Source: JBFWNG01 sp050251195
GTDB taxonomy: Bacteria; Bdellovibrionota_B; Oligoflexia; Oligoflexales; Oligoflexaceae
Direction: 5' to 3'
Assembly (NCBI GenBank): GCA_050251195.1
Contig: JBFWNG010000002.1
Span: forward strand, 62,001 to 126,000
DNA: 64,000 nt
A program made the position numbers and the translations under genes. Position 1 is the first letter of the stretch; every line of letters begins with the position of its first letter. Of the stretch, positions 24,640 through 33,621 are shown piece after piece. The notes beneath the pieces were generated by a model, which was given only the letters and a program-made list of their open reading frames with translations, was not told where the DNA came from and made no database searches.

Positions 24640-26454
24640 CTATCTCTTGACGAAGCAGGCTTCCATGGATGTTAGGTCCACAACCATGCAGCTTGTCGTT
24701 ACGAGGAAGTCGCCTTTTCGCGGAGACTTGTATTCTTGGTCGTCCTCGAGGTCCTCAATCGCGTCGCCGAAACGCTCGTTGAAGTCTTCGCGGGTCACGG
24801 TGCCGTTCTTCTGGCGTAAGCCTGCCCAGTCTTGATCGAACGGACTCTTCTTGAGGATCTTTTGTAACTTCTCTGGAGTCGTACCGAGTTCCGCGACAGC
24901 TTTATCAAACGACACGTCTTCGTAGAAGCGCAAAGTTACACCTTTAACGGGCTCTTCTTCTAAGTTGGGATCGACACCCGCCTCTTTCAGCGCGGCGAGG
25001 TAGCGATTAGAGTCGTCTTGGATTTGCTTCGTGAACGTTTCTTTCTGCACGTAAATTTCACGGGCAAGATCAAGATCGTTATTGTTAAAGTCTTTTTCAA
25101 TCTTCACGAACCCTCTAATTTCGTCGTTTCGATCGAGGAAGCCTTTTCTGTGGCAGTCCATGCAAGAGTTTGCATTGACGATGGCATTGACATAGTTAGC
25201 TGGACCGTTTGTGTTTTGAACGATCGTCGTCGGACCTTTGTCGAGGTAGTTGCCAAAAGCGTCGATCAAGAAAAATCCCAAAAAGCCGTTCGGTAATTCC
25301 CAGATGATTTCGCCGCCTGCTTCCTCGAACTCTTCTCCGGCGTCAAGCGTGTCTTTGGGACCAAAAGGATTTTCAAAAATATTTTTCTCGTCTTCGGCAT
25401 CGTCAAAGTCATAACTAATCCAGAAGTAATGGTTGTCGTCTGTTACTTGACGTTCAATGACCCTGTTGAAAGCCGATACGCCAGACTTTTTGAAACCAGA
25501 TCGAATGATCTCTTTATTCTCAATGTTGTCATCAAGGTCGATGTTGATATCGTCCTCGAGTTCGTCGAGGTCATCAAGATCCATGAGATCTTTGTACAGG
25601 TTAGGCTGGATCGCAGTGGAAATAAACCAGTCGGCGCGAAGCAAGAAGTTGTCGTCGCCAATCGCGTCTTTCAAATCGTCAAAGTTGTCGTTGTTTTTGA
25701 ATTCGACCCAGTAAACATAGGTGTCTTCCATAACATCTTCAAAGTCATTGACGCTCATGTTGATATCGTCAAGGTTGATGCGGTAGATGAGTTTGTCTTT
25801 ATCAATCGCTTTTGGTCTAGTGACGGCTTTCGCTTGTGACAAGGTATTGTAGACCTTTGACAAAGCTTGACGAGCCATGTCGAGATCGGCGTCCGACCAG
25901 CCGGCGGCTTCCATAGTGTGGAAGGTGATGTAGCGAATATTCTTTCTTTGATTGCCGCCAACATTCGCGTCAAAGTCTTTCTTCACGATCTCAAGTACTT
26001 GGTCCATGGAAAGGTTGGCGCGCGCATTGGAGACCTTCTTAAAACTCGTGATCCATTGCTTGATTGTGTCGATCTCGCTAGTCGAAAGCGCCGCTGCCGG
26101 AGGCATGAAGTTGGGCAACGTAGGATTAAGCCTCGTATAGATCATGGACCCGTCTGGGCTGCCCGGCACAAGGTATTTGTTGCTCGCGATCATGGCGTCG
26201 ATGTTAGTAACGGAACCAAAGCCACCTTGCGGGTTTGTCGCACTATGACAGCCTTCGCATTTTGCCTTTAGGACAGTTAAAGCCTGCGCTTCTAAGGCAG
26301 GATCACGCTCGTAATCCTTGGCGTAGGAATTGTCGGAGGCTCCTCCCTGCGGGCCGCTGACGGTGGTAACGGAACTTTTGTTTCGACCTAGGCGTTTGTC
26401 TAGGGCTACACAGGAAAGCATGGAAACAGAAATCAAAACAAGCAACGATCTCAT
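24640..26454 (-). CDS. Di-haem c-type cytochrome-like lipoprotein
   Basis: 604 aa from ATG 26454 (GAGG 7 nt upstream). Lipobox SMLSC, then a haem motif CEGCH (LKAKCEGCHSATNPQGGF) in a cytochrome c-like domain with a candidate axial Met (LPNFMPPAAALSTSEIDTIKQW), and a second haem motif CMDCH near residue 430. Between them lies an acidic stretch (DLDDLDELEDDINIDLDDN). Probably an outer-membrane-anchored periplasmic redox or haem-sensing protein. Divergent from a second multi-haem lipoprotein, sharing a 253-nt start-to-start intergenic region. No known enzyme recognised. Confidence 0.72.
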   Translation of the reverse strand: MRSLLVLISVSMLSCVALDKRLGRNKSSVTTVSGPQGGASDNSYAKDYERDPALEAQALTVLKAKCEGCHSATNPQGGFGSVTNIDAMIASNKYLVPGSPDGSMIYTRLNPTLPNFMPPAAALSTSEIDTIKQWITSFKKVSNARANLSMDQVLEIVKKDFDANVGGNQRKNIRYITFHTMEAAGWSDADLDMARQALSKVYNTLSQAKAVTRPKAIDKDKLIYRINLDDINMSVNDFEDVMEDTYVYWVEFKNNDNFDDLKDAIGDDNFLLRADWFISTAIQPNLYKDLMDLDDLDELEDDINIDLDDNIENKEIIRSGFKKSGVSAFNRVIERQVTDDNHYFWISYDFDDAEDEKNIFENPFGPKDTLDAGEEFEEAGGEIIWELPNGFLGFFLIDAFGNYLDKGPTTIVQNTNGPANYVNAIVNANSCMDCHRKGFLDRNDEIRGFVKIEKDFNNNDLDLAREIYVQKETFTKQIQDDSNRYLAALKEAGVDPNLEEEPVKGVTLRFYEDVSFDKAVAELGTTPEKLQKILKKSPFDQDWAGLRQKNGTVTREDFNERFGDAIEDLEDDQEYKSPRKGDFLVTTSCMVVDLTSMEACFVKR

Positions 26455-26707
26455 AGAATTACCTCGGTTTGAATCAGTCCGCCAGAAGAAGAAGTTACCG
26501 CCAAAAGTGGCCGCCTTATCGGCATTTTTCACAAAAACTTTAGCTTTTTCTTAAAAAAACACACGTCAATGCGTTAAGGAGCATCAATTGGTTTCTGGGT
26601 ATCTCCTCTCATTATAATGGGTCGGACAGTTTATGCAAACCCGGCAAAGTATGTTATCATATGAATAATCTCTCACATACATGTCTAACCTTGAAAAGGA
26701 TAAGGAA

Positions 26708-27958
26708 ATGCCGCGGATTATCTCTTTATTCATGGTCTTAGCCCTTGGCGGATCGGTTATCTATTCTTGCCAAAGCGCCAAAAAGGAAAAACAAAGCACC
26801 GAGCAGATTAGGACGCTTGATCCCAACACGACGTGGACTCAGGTCGCGGCAACCATCAGCGATTCTTGCGAAGGCGCGGCGTGTCACTCGTCAACTACCG
26901 GAGGCAGCAGCCCAGCGTTTACGGCCGCTGGATTCCAAACAGCCTTTGAAAGAGTTCTTTTCCGCGCAAAATCCAAAGAGTCTCCGATGCCGCCCGCAGC
27001 AGCAGGTAGAGTTGCCCTTTCGGCGGCGGACCTTGCCCTTCTTGAGGGATGGCGTAACGGCGGTTATAAAACAAGCAACGACACGACCACGACGACCGGC
27101 GAGGTGACCTGGGAAGGCAACATCCGCGGCGCGCTCGAAGCTTCTTGCGTCTCAAGCGGCTGCCACAGCACGACGTCGGTGCAGTACACAGTACAGATCT
27201 CTTATATAGGGGTTAAAGAAAAATTCGATGCTGTCCTTTCGTCAGTTGAAGCAGGACGCATGCCGAAGGCGGGTTCTGGAAAAACATTTTCCGCGGACCA
27301 AATCGCTCAGCTGAAAAAATGGCGTGACGGCGCATACAAGGAGCGCATAGGTGACACTACGACGACCATCGATAAAACGGATTTTCAAGACGATATTCGG
27401 CCGCTGCTTGAATCGAATTGCAGTGGCGCTAAATGCCACGGCCAAGGCGGTGATGGCGAAGACAAACTTAGTCTTGATTATGGTGACTCACAGGGACCAA
27501 AATCCCGATATCAGGATATCATAACCTCTGTCACAGCGGACAAAGGAAGTATCGGCTTCATGCCTAAAGGCAAAGATCCTTTGAGCCAGAGCGATATCGA
27601 CAAGCTCCGCAAGTGGCAGTCGGACGGTTACCCTGAAAACGACAGTGGTACTACAGGCGGTACGGACAACACCAACTATTCCTGTAGCAGACCGTATGGA
27701 ACATCTGGCGTGAGATTTGAAGAATTTAAGCGGGACGTGGACGACATGTGTAGTAAGTGTCATGGTCCAGATCAGGACCAGCTGAAAGGCGGCGGATTTG
27801 AAGCGTCTTACGGCGGCATTGCAGCTAACGTCGGCGCCGTGATCCGCGTTCTTTCCAACGGCAAGATGCCTCCCGAAACGGAGAATTTCTCGGAAGGAGA
27901 TCGTGACAACCTCCTTCAGCGGCTTAGGGAGTGGGCCGGAGATAACTGTCCACGCTGA
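26708..27958 (+). CDS. Tetra-haem c-type lipoprotein with CX4CH motifs
   Basis: 416 aa from ATG 26708 (AAGGA and AAGG upstream). Lipobox-like VIYSC, then four tandem modules of about 90 residues, each with a haem motif and a downstream MPP/MPK that may supply the axial Met: CEGAACH, CVSSGCH, CSGAKCH (all CX4CH) and CSKCH (CXXCH). Modules are split by Thr-rich linkers (TTTTTGEV). Likely a periplasmic electron-transfer or haem-storage lipoprotein. Shares the promoter region with the divergent di-haem lipoprotein and ends at a strong terminator. Confidence 0.75.
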   Translation: MPRIISLFMVLALGGSVIYSCQSAKKEKQSTEQIRTLDPNTTWTQVAATISDSCEGAACHSSTTGGSSPAFTAAGFQTAFERVLFRAKSKESPMPPAAAGRVALSAADLALLEGWRNGGYKTSNDTTTTTGEVTWEGNIRGALEASCVSSGCHSTTSVQYTVQISYIGVKEKFDAVLSSVEAGRMPKAGSGKTFSADQIAQLKKWRDGAYKERIGDTTTTIDKTDFQDDIRPLLESNCSGAKCHGQGGDGEDKLSLDYGDSQGPKSRYQDIITSVTADKGSIGFMPKGKDPLSQSDIDKLRKWQSDGYPENDSGTTGGTDNTNYSCSRPYGTSGVRFEEFKRDVDDMCSKCHGPDQDQLKGGGFEASYGGIAANVGAVIRVLSNGKMPPETENFSEGDRDNLLQRLREWAGDNCPR

Positions 27959-27984
27959 TAATCGAGAATACGACTTATCAAGAG

Positions 27985-28009
27985 CCAGCGCTCCCGCGCT
28001 GGTTTTTTT
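27985..28009 (+). terminator. Intrinsic terminator after the tetra-haem gene
   Basis: CCAGCGC TCCC GCGCTGG followed by seven T. Confidence 0.92.
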
Positions 28010-28153
28010 CATTCGCTACAGCTTGTAGCCATTTCCCTACGTTTGTAGAAAAAAAACCTGTAAAATTCAGCAAAAACTGATGGCCCTGATCTTGCTTTGC
28101 AGCAAGATGTGCCGCTGTTAAGCGCGGCGATTCAAATTCGAAAGGAGAAATTT

Positions 28154-28354
28154 ATGAATAAGGACATTTTTGAAGGCAAATGGAATGAACTGGCCGGCAA
28201 AGTCAAAGCCAAATGGGGCAAGCTTACCGATGACGATTTAGATGTAGTTGGAGGCAACGTCCAACAATTGGTCGGAAAAATCCAAGAACGCTATGGTTGG
28301 GAAAAAGATCGCGCGGAAAAAGAGATTGAAGACTTCAGTAAGGATCTACACTAA
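28154..28354 (+). CDS. CsbD-family stress protein
   Basis: 66 aa from ATG 28154, with AAAGGAG 7 nt upstream (the 19-codon longer frame is not used). Matches the CsbD/YjbJ pattern: FEGKWNELAGKVKAKWGKLTDDD and NVQQLVGKIQERYGWEKDRAE. Cytoplasmic, general-stress-induced in other bacteria; molecular role unknown. Only 19 nt before the next gene, so likely co-transcribed. Confidence 0.92.
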   Translation: MNKDIFEGKWNELAGKVKAKWGKLTDDDLDVVGGNVQQLVGKIQERYGWEKDRAEKEIEDFSKDLH

Positions 28355-28373
28355 CTGTTAGCGGAGAGACCAA

Positions 28374-28910
28374 ATGAGAACTTGCTGGAGCACTTTAGCT
28401 CTCGGCGCGGCGGTGACTTTTGCTACCTTCTCGGAGGCGCAGACCGGAGGTCCAGGGGGTCGTACTCCTGGAACGACAGGCACCACGGGGACGAGAGAAG
28501 AAACTCAAGCGCACGAAGTTAGGGACTCGGACATTTCGACCGTAACTTTTAAACAAGGCAGCTCAGAAGTTCCGCAAAGCGGACAACCCTCCCTGCGGGC
28601 CGCGGTCAACGCCATGCGCGCCGATAGTCGAGTCGATAGAATCGTCGTCGCCGTGTGGCCCGACAAAGCGCTACCTGCAACGGAGAAGGACTTTAGCAAG
28701 AGAGACCAGAAGCTGATCGACAAACGTGCCGAAAGTCTTAAGCGTGCGCTGGAGAATCTCGGTGCCGAAGACGTCGAAACCTACACAATGGCAGAGCATC
28801 CTGAATGGGCTCAAGAAAAAGCCAATACTGGTATCGCTGAATCAATAAAAAGCAAGGGTGGACCGGGTAAGGCCGTCATCATTGTGAAGCGAGAAATGCA
28901 AGCGCATTAG
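28374..28910 (+). CDS. Secreted protein with possible OmpA-like C-terminal fold
   Basis: 178 aa. Signal peptide ending SEAQ, a Gly/Thr-rich linker, then TVTFKQGSSEVPQSGQPSLR...RIVVAVWPDKAL...DQKLIDKRAESLKRALENLGAEDVETYTMAE, which follows the OmpA-like order (strand, FxxGSxxL, RAxxVxxxL, strand), but without the GHTD motif, so peptidoglycan binding is uncertain. Follows csbD closely; ends at a strong terminator. Confidence 0.55.
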   Translation: MRTCWSTLALGAAVTFATFSEAQTGGPGGRTPGTTGTTGTREETQAHEVRDSDISTVTFKQGSSEVPQSGQPSLRAAVNAMRADSRVDRIVVAVWPDKALPATEKDFSKRDQKLIDKRAESLKRALENLGAEDVETYTMAEHPEWAQEKANTGIAESIKSKGGPGKAVIIVKREMQAH

Positions 28911-28930
28911 TGCGAAGCGTTTGACGTTGT

Positions 28931-28960
28931 GGCCTGCCCTGTCAAGGGCGGGCCTTTTTT
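28931..28960 (+). terminator. Intrinsic terminator after the csbD pair
   Basis: GGCCTGCCCT GTCA AGGGCGGGCC followed by six T; the T-run meets the 3' end of the convergent regulator. Confidence 0.9.
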
Positions 28961-29795
28961 ACAAACTCCAATCGAACAAATCAAAACTCATTTGATAAAC
29001 TTCTTGGTCCTCGGAACTTATGGCGAGGCTTTGGACTTCTTGGAGCCACTTAATGAATTTCTTCTGTATTTCTTCTCGCACGTCCTCCGACGAGGTAAAG
29101 ACGACGTTAAAATTATAGCTTCTCTTGTTTTCAAGTTTTTGGATGCGATCGAGCGTGCGCACTTTTTGTCCGACGCGGTAGGCTTTGAAGAGTGGAGAGT
29201 CGGCGGTAAGATGTGTAACGTCTCCCGAAATCACTTTGTAAGAATCTCCGTCCAAGACAATAAGTCCGTGGCTTTCCAACTTGGCAAGAATTGAGGTCAG
29301 GTAGTCGTAGGAAAGGCCAAGACAATCCGCTATGAGATGCACGTTATTTTGGAACCTGCGTACTTTTAGAAACATGTGCACAAGTTTCATGTTTGGGTCG
29401 TAGTAGTACTCCGCGATTTCCCGTTCGCTATGCTCGTTGCGAAAGGTCAGACGGGATTCGGATTTTTGTTTTGACTGTTGAAATGTGGTGATCTTGGACC
29501 ACAGTTCTTCTTGACGTTCTTTGATGTCCGACCGTTGGTAACTATGAAGGAGGAACAAGAATTCGCGATCCCGCTTCGTGAGACCTAAGAACTGCGAGGC
29601 GCGATAGAGTTGATCGTCGCTCAAATGGGTTCCCTCGCTATTGAGCACCCTGGACAGATAGGTCTTGTGAATGCGACAGGCTTGAGCGAGTCTCTCAAAC
29701 GTGAAGCGGGAGGATGCTGCCTTCTTGTGCTCAGAAAGTAGCCACTTAAGCGCAGCTTTGTAATCAATAAAATCTGTTATATCAACTGGTTCCAT
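28959..29795 (-). CDS. TIGR02147/DUF4423-family transcriptional regulator
   Basis: 278 aa from ATG 29795; MEPVDITDFIDYKAALKWLLSE is the usual beginning of the family, so the frame from 29837 is not used. An N-terminal HTH-like region (RLAQACRIHKTYLSRVLNSEG), LGLTKRDREFLFLLHSYQR, and a C-terminal DUF4423 region (LGLSYDYLTSILAKLESHGLI). Found mainly in Bdellovibrio, Fibrobacter and relatives, so it is a useful lineage hint. Divergent from a secreted metzincin gene. Confidence 0.85.
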   Translation of the reverse strand: MEPVDITDFIDYKAALKWLLSEHKKAASSRFTFERLAQACRIHKTYLSRVLNSEGTHLSDDQLYRASQFLGLTKRDREFLFLLHSYQRSDIKERQEELWSKITTFQQSKQKSESRLTFRNEHSEREIAEYYYDPNMKLVHMFLKVRRFQNNVHLIADCLGLSYDYLTSILAKLESHGLIVLDGDSYKVISGDVTHLTADSPLFKAYRVGQKVRTLDRIQKLENKRSYNFNVVFTSSEDVREEIQKKFIKWLQEVQSLAISSEDQEVYQMSFDLFDWSL

Positions 29796-29904
29796 GTTGT
29801 TTACTTTTTGTCTAATAAAAATGTCAAAGAAGTACAACTAATTAATTTACTCCAATTAGCAAATTGTTTACTGTTGCGCAAGGAAATCGGTTGGGAGTTT
29901 AGTC

Positions 29905-31047
29905 ATGCGTACATTGGTCAAGATCTTAGCGTTCGCTCTTGGGAGTACGTCAGCATTCGCCGGAGGTTGGGCAAGCGGAGGAGCTAAACATAGCGAGAAC
30001 TCTCTCAACCCATGGTTCATTCAAAATACAACCGTAGTGCGCTACTGCGTGATCAGCGACTCACAAAATTTTAGTTTGGAGCTGGAAACCGCGCAGCAGC
30101 TTATCCGTAAAGCCATCACCCACTGGCAAGAATATTTTAAAAAAGTCCAATCCCTTAGTGTGATGGATGAAGACCTCAAAGTCGGCTCCCAAGACTTCGT
30201 CTACGAAGCTTGCAGCAACGACACCGACATCGTTTTTCAGTTGGGCGTGCTTACTTCTAACGCCCAACGCAAGTTTCTAGACGGCTCGCCTGGAGACTAC
30301 GCTGCCATCAGCGTTCGAACTAATTACGATTCGAAATTGCTTAAAGGAAAAGGATTCGTATACTTTTCTCCGGAATCCGGACCAGACAAGTATATAGGAT
30401 CGAAAGGATCGCAATCGTTCTGGTCGGACAACGACGGTCTTCGCTTCCTGCTCATTGCCATTCATGAATTAGGACATGTGTTCGGCATTCCTCACGTGGA
30501 TTTTGCGACCGGCAAAAAAGAACACGTCATGAGCACCTCCATTACCGATGCTGTTATCTCTCCCGAGGCGGGCGAGATTTCCTTGGAGTCATTTACGTAT
30601 GATATTCATATCTCCCCGAGCAGCATTGACGAAAGAAGTTGCGGGCGACGGAGCTCAGATGTCATTCAGTTCCTAGGTGCAGAAGTCCACGACTGCTTCG
30701 AATTCCGTTACGAGAACAAGAAGATCAACATCTATGAGGGAAATCCAGCTTCGTCAAAGGATCTCTTTGGCTCCATCGTCCTCGGCGAGTCCAAGGAAGA
30801 TTTGCGGCCTTTCAATTGGCTGGTATTGACGCCTGCGCAGACCGTTTTGCAAATGCCGCGGCGAGGATATTCTTCGTATGCAGCCCCAATTCTAATGCAA
30901 CGAAAGACACAGTACAGCGGCACCTATTACAAAATGGGCTCGTCTGTTGGAAAACCCGTGATTTTGACGATCGACGATGCGTTTCAAACGGTTGAACTTG
31001 ACGGGATCACCACAGATAAAGGGCTTATTGAATTATTTAGAAATTAA
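29905..31047 (+). CDS. Secreted zinc metalloprotease (matrixin-like metzincin)
   Basis: 380 aa. Signal peptide (MRTLVKILAFALGSTSAFA), metzincin zinc site H187-E-x2-H191-x5-H197 in AIHELGHVFGIPH, and a plausible Met-turn (KEHVMSTSI). A C-terminal domain of about 160 aa of unknown type follows. GGGAG lies 7 nt before ATG. Predicted to cleave proteins outside the cytoplasm, a common trait in predatory or proteolytic lineages. The divergent TIGR02147 regulator may control it, from position only. Confidence 0.82.
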   Translation: MRTLVKILAFALGSTSAFAGGWASGGAKHSENSLNPWFIQNTTVVRYCVISDSQNFSLELETAQQLIRKAITHWQEYFKKVQSLSVMDEDLKVGSQDFVYEACSNDTDIVFQLGVLTSNAQRKFLDGSPGDYAAISVRTNYDSKLLKGKGFVYFSPESGPDKYIGSKGSQSFWSDNDGLRFLLIAIHELGHVFGIPHVDFATGKKEHVMSTSITDAVISPEAGEISLESFTYDIHISPSSIDERSCGRRSSDVIQFLGAEVHDCFEFRYENKKINIYEGNPASSKDLFGSIVLGESKEDLRPFNWLVLTPAQTVLQMPRRGYSSYAAPILMQRKTQYSGTYYKMGSSVGKPVILTIDDAFQTVELDGITTDKGLIELFRN

Positions 31048-31117
31048 ACACGACTTTACCTGGCGCTAGGTCAAAGAAGAGATACAGAAGAGAAACAATT
31101 TTTTGGGAGAAGGAATC

Positions 31118-31492
31118 ATGAAAGTTCTATTAGTTTTGATGTCCGTATTGGGGCTTAGCGCGGTAAGCTACGCCAACGAAAGAGAAGATCGTGCGATTGA
31201 AGTGGCTACCCAAGCTCTTGTCGACGCTGGAATTGACGCAAGCGCAGCTGTTGACGTGAAGGCATTCTGCCTGCGTACAGACGATCGCTGCATCGCGTCA
31301 TTCACCTTTAGCTACGAAGACGTATACTGCCGTAATGGAAGCGTTGAGCAAGTCGCTGTTGGCAAAGAAGTGACCCTAACCGATTTCACGAACGCGGAAA
31401 TCGAAGACTTCAAAGGCATCGCAAGATGCGGCGGTCGAGGTACACGTCCTGCGCCAAACCCAGGCGAACCACGTCCACGTCCGCGCGGTTAA
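31118..31492 (+). CDS. Small secreted Cys-containing protein
   Basis: 124 aa from ATG 31118 (GGAGAAGG upstream). Signal peptide (MKVLLVLMSVLGLSAVSYA), four Cys in the mature part (AFCLRTDDRC, YCRNG, ARCGG) and a Pro/Arg/Gly-rich tail. Same strand as, and 70 nt after, the metzincin; it could be an inhibitor or partner, but nothing in the sequence proves it. Confidence 0.6.
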   Translation: MKVLLVLMSVLGLSAVSYANEREDRAIEVATQALVDAGIDASAAVDVKAFCLRTDDRCIASFTFSYEDVYCRNGSVEQVAVGKEVTLTDFTNAEIEDFKGIARCGGRGTRPAPNPGEPRPRPRG

Positions 31493-31507
31493 TTTGAAAA
31501 CGACACT

Positions 31508-31572
31508 GGGGGATTGTAGTTCTTTTCGGAAGAAAACTAGGCTACAATCCCCCTGCTGTAAAGCGCAGCAGG
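31508..31572 (+). promoter_or_regulatory. Two consecutive hairpins in the GST leader
   Basis: Stem 1: GGGGGATTGTAG (31508-31519) with CTACAATCCCCC (31542-31553), enclosing an inner TTCTT/AAGAA stem. Stem 2: CCTGCTG (31552-31558) with CAGCAGG (31566-31572), whose 3' arm overlaps the first bases of the AGGAGG SD of the GST gene. No T-run follows stem 1, so this looks like a translational or mRNA-stability element rather than a terminator. Confidence 0.45.
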
Positions 31573-31583
31573 AGGTGTCACAG

Positions 31584-32174
31584 ATGAAACTGTTTTTTCT
31601 CCCGGGAGCATGTTCGCTCGCTCCGCATATTGCGATGTTGGAACTCGGAATTAAGCCAGCACTAGAAAAGGTCAACCCGAAGGACAAAAGCAATCTTCTC
31701 GAATACAACCCAAAGGGATACGTCCCGACACTCATCACGGACGACGATCAGGTTTTAACAGAAGCATCGGTTATCTTACAGTATCTGGCAGACCAGAAAC
31801 CCAAGGCAGGTTTGATGCCAAGTGTAGGAACATGGGAGCGTTATCAGTGCATGGAGTGGCTCAATTTCGTGGCCACGGAACTTCACAAAGGCTTTAGTCC
31901 GCTGTTTAAAGACTACAGCGACGAAATTAAGACAATTTTTCGCCAGAACCTGGATAAGCGAATAGGGCATCTTGACCAACATCTCGCCACCCATAAATAT
32001 CTCATGGGTGAGACGGTGACCGTCGCTGATATCTATGCTTATGTCGTGTTGAACTGGACGAAGTTTGTGAAATGGGACATTTCCCATCACAAGAACGTCA
32101 TGGGGTTTTTGGATGCGATGGGCAACAGGCCCGCCGTTCAGGAGGCGATTCAAACGGAGAAGAGAACCCACTGA
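31584..32174 (+). CDS. Beta-class-like glutathione S-transferase
   Basis: 196 aa from ATG 31584 (AGGAGG 8 nt upstream). MKLFFLPGACSLAPHIAMLE carries the Cys and Ser typical of bacterial beta/GstA enzymes; NPKGYVPTL and LTEASVILQYLADQ form the glutathione site; the C-terminal helical domain includes GETVTVADIYAYVVL. Cytoplasmic detoxification or disulfide chemistry; substrate unknown. Preceded by two strong hairpins. Confidence 0.9.
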   Translation: MKLFFLPGACSLAPHIAMLELGIKPALEKVNPKDKSNLLEYNPKGYVPTLITDDDQVLTEASVILQYLADQKPKAGLMPSVGTWERYQCMEWLNFVATELHKGFSPLFKDYSDEIKTIFRQNLDKRIGHLDQHLATHKYLMGETVTVADIYAYVVLNWTKFVKWDISHHKNVMGFLDAMGNRPAVQEAIQTEKRTH

Positions 32175-32175
32175 C

Positions 32176-32652
32176 CTACTTCGTCTTGGTCACCATCAAC
32201 CTTAGACTATTGTCCGAAGCCATAATATAGAAGTTTTTGGTCGTGTGTTGGCCGTTTGTTCGCTGGTCTTCACAAACATTGTAAGTGGTTGTGCTGGGTA
32301 AAATGGCAGGGATCTGCTTGAACGATTCCACTGTTGATTCGTCGTGTTCGATGTCTAATTCCGCCATAATACGACGAAGGTACGACCGGAAAACCCGCGC
32401 TGTTTCCTTGTCGCCAAGTTGTTCGCAGCGACTCATATTACCGAACCAGAATTCTTGGTTGTAGCTCAACAAATACGGAGATCCGCTGTGCTGGGAAGTC
32501 GTCTCTAGGGTCGACAGCAGACCATGGAGTTCCGAATATTCTTGGACTTGCCGCGACGAACTTGGGGCCGAGACTCGCGGTATCTTGCCGCGCTGAACGC
32601 CGCAGCTTATGGCTTCGATTAAAAGCAGACTGCTCAAGATATACTTAAACAT
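32176..32652 (-). CDS. Putative lipoprotein of unknown function
   Basis: 158 aa. Leader MFKYILSSLLLIEAISC with a lipobox-like AISC. Mature part soluble, with two further Cys (SRCEQLGDKETARVFRSYLR; NVCEDQRTNG). Stop codon directly abuts the convergent GST stop. The 227-nt gap on its 5' side is AT-rich and should hold divergent promoters for this gene and the lipoprotein at 32880; no gene is seen there. Confidence 0.58.
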   Translation of the reverse strand: MFKYILSSLLLIEAISCGVQRGKIPRVSAPSSSRQVQEYSELHGLLSTLETTSQHSGSPYLLSYNQEFWFGNMSRCEQLGDKETARVFRSYLRRIMAELDIEHDESTVESFKQIPAILPSTTTYNVCEDQRTNGQHTTKNFYIMASDNSLRLMVTKTK

Positions 32653-32879
32653 TTGCCCCCCTTTGGGCTCTCTGACGAATGAAAACCCGATGAAAGCAAA
32701 TTAACACGCCTTGAAAAAAAGTCAATTTAGGCTTGATAACTGGCTAAAAATGTTAGAGCCTGCCACGAAATTGGGAATAATCCCTATTTAGATTTTTTAA
32801 AATAGCAATAAAAAGTGTTTACGGATGAATCTAAGTATCTTAACAATGTTCTAATTTTAAGAAATGAGAGAGGCATCTT

Positions 32880-33569
32880 ATGAGGAAGGGTAGCATTATA
32901 AGCTTTTTGCTTCTTATGGTTGCCATACTTTCCGGTTGCGGGGGTGCCGCTTCAAAAACGAGCAACGATTTTTCGGACGTAATCATCGAAATAAGAGAAG
33001 TACCAGCCGTTGCACATAGGCGCGGATTGGTAAGGTTGGCCTGCAGCAATAAACCCGCAGGTGGTTTTGGTGACGTTGATATCGGGAAGATTGTTAACTA
33101 TGGCAAAAAAATCTGGCAGATTATTCTCGAAAACCGTCCGGTGACAAATCTTTGTTTCGACTACGCGAATGCCTTCCCCAAAGGCGTCGCCAAGCCGGCG
33201 GACCTTAGCGGCTTTTCTCAGCTTCACTATAAAACATATAATTACACGGCAAAGAACGTCTTTGGCGGCGTGTTAGCGGACGTGACTTACTCTGTGGTGC
33301 ACCAGTTCGGAGGTAGTTACGACGGTAAAGGTAAGTTTCTAGCCACTGTTAGTATCGTTCCCGGCAATGTCAGTGTCGCCATAGGTAATCGGCTCGACTT
33401 TGACACCACAAAGATTGTTGTAACAAATGTTGGAACGGACGCTGAACCTGTGGCTTCCATTGTTATGGAAACACAGCTTAGATTATCGAACCCGTTCGAC
33501 ACGGTTCATAAAACACAGATTTTCCAGGTAAGCGGTAACAGCCCCGAAGTTGTTGCTTCGATGCCTTAG
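32880..33569 (+). CDS. Lipoprotein, first of a tandem paralogue pair
   Basis: 229 aa. Lipobox AILSGC. Mature part: RLACSN, IVNYGKKIWQIILENRPVTN, CFDYANAFPKGV, LSGFSQLHYKTYNYTAKN, VTYSVVHQFGGSYDGKGKFL and KTQIFQVSGNSPEV. These blocks recur in the same order in the next gene. GAGAGG lies 6 nt before ATG. No known family; the beta-rich body suggests a periplasmic or surface domain. Confidence 0.65.
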   Translation: MRKGSIISFLLLMVAILSGCGGAASKTSNDFSDVIIEIREVPAVAHRRGLVRLACSNKPAGGFGDVDIGKIVNYGKKIWQIILENRPVTNLCFDYANAFPKGVAKPADLSGFSQLHYKTYNYTAKNVFGGVLADVTYSVVHQFGGSYDGKGKFLATVSIVPGNVSVAIGNRLDFDTTKIVVTNVGTDAEPVASIVMETQLRLSNPFDTVHKTQIFQVSGNSPEVVASMP

Positions 33570-33621
33570 AAAATAATAGGCTATGCAAGGTTTCATTGAT
33601 TAATTCTAGAAGGGAGTGAGT

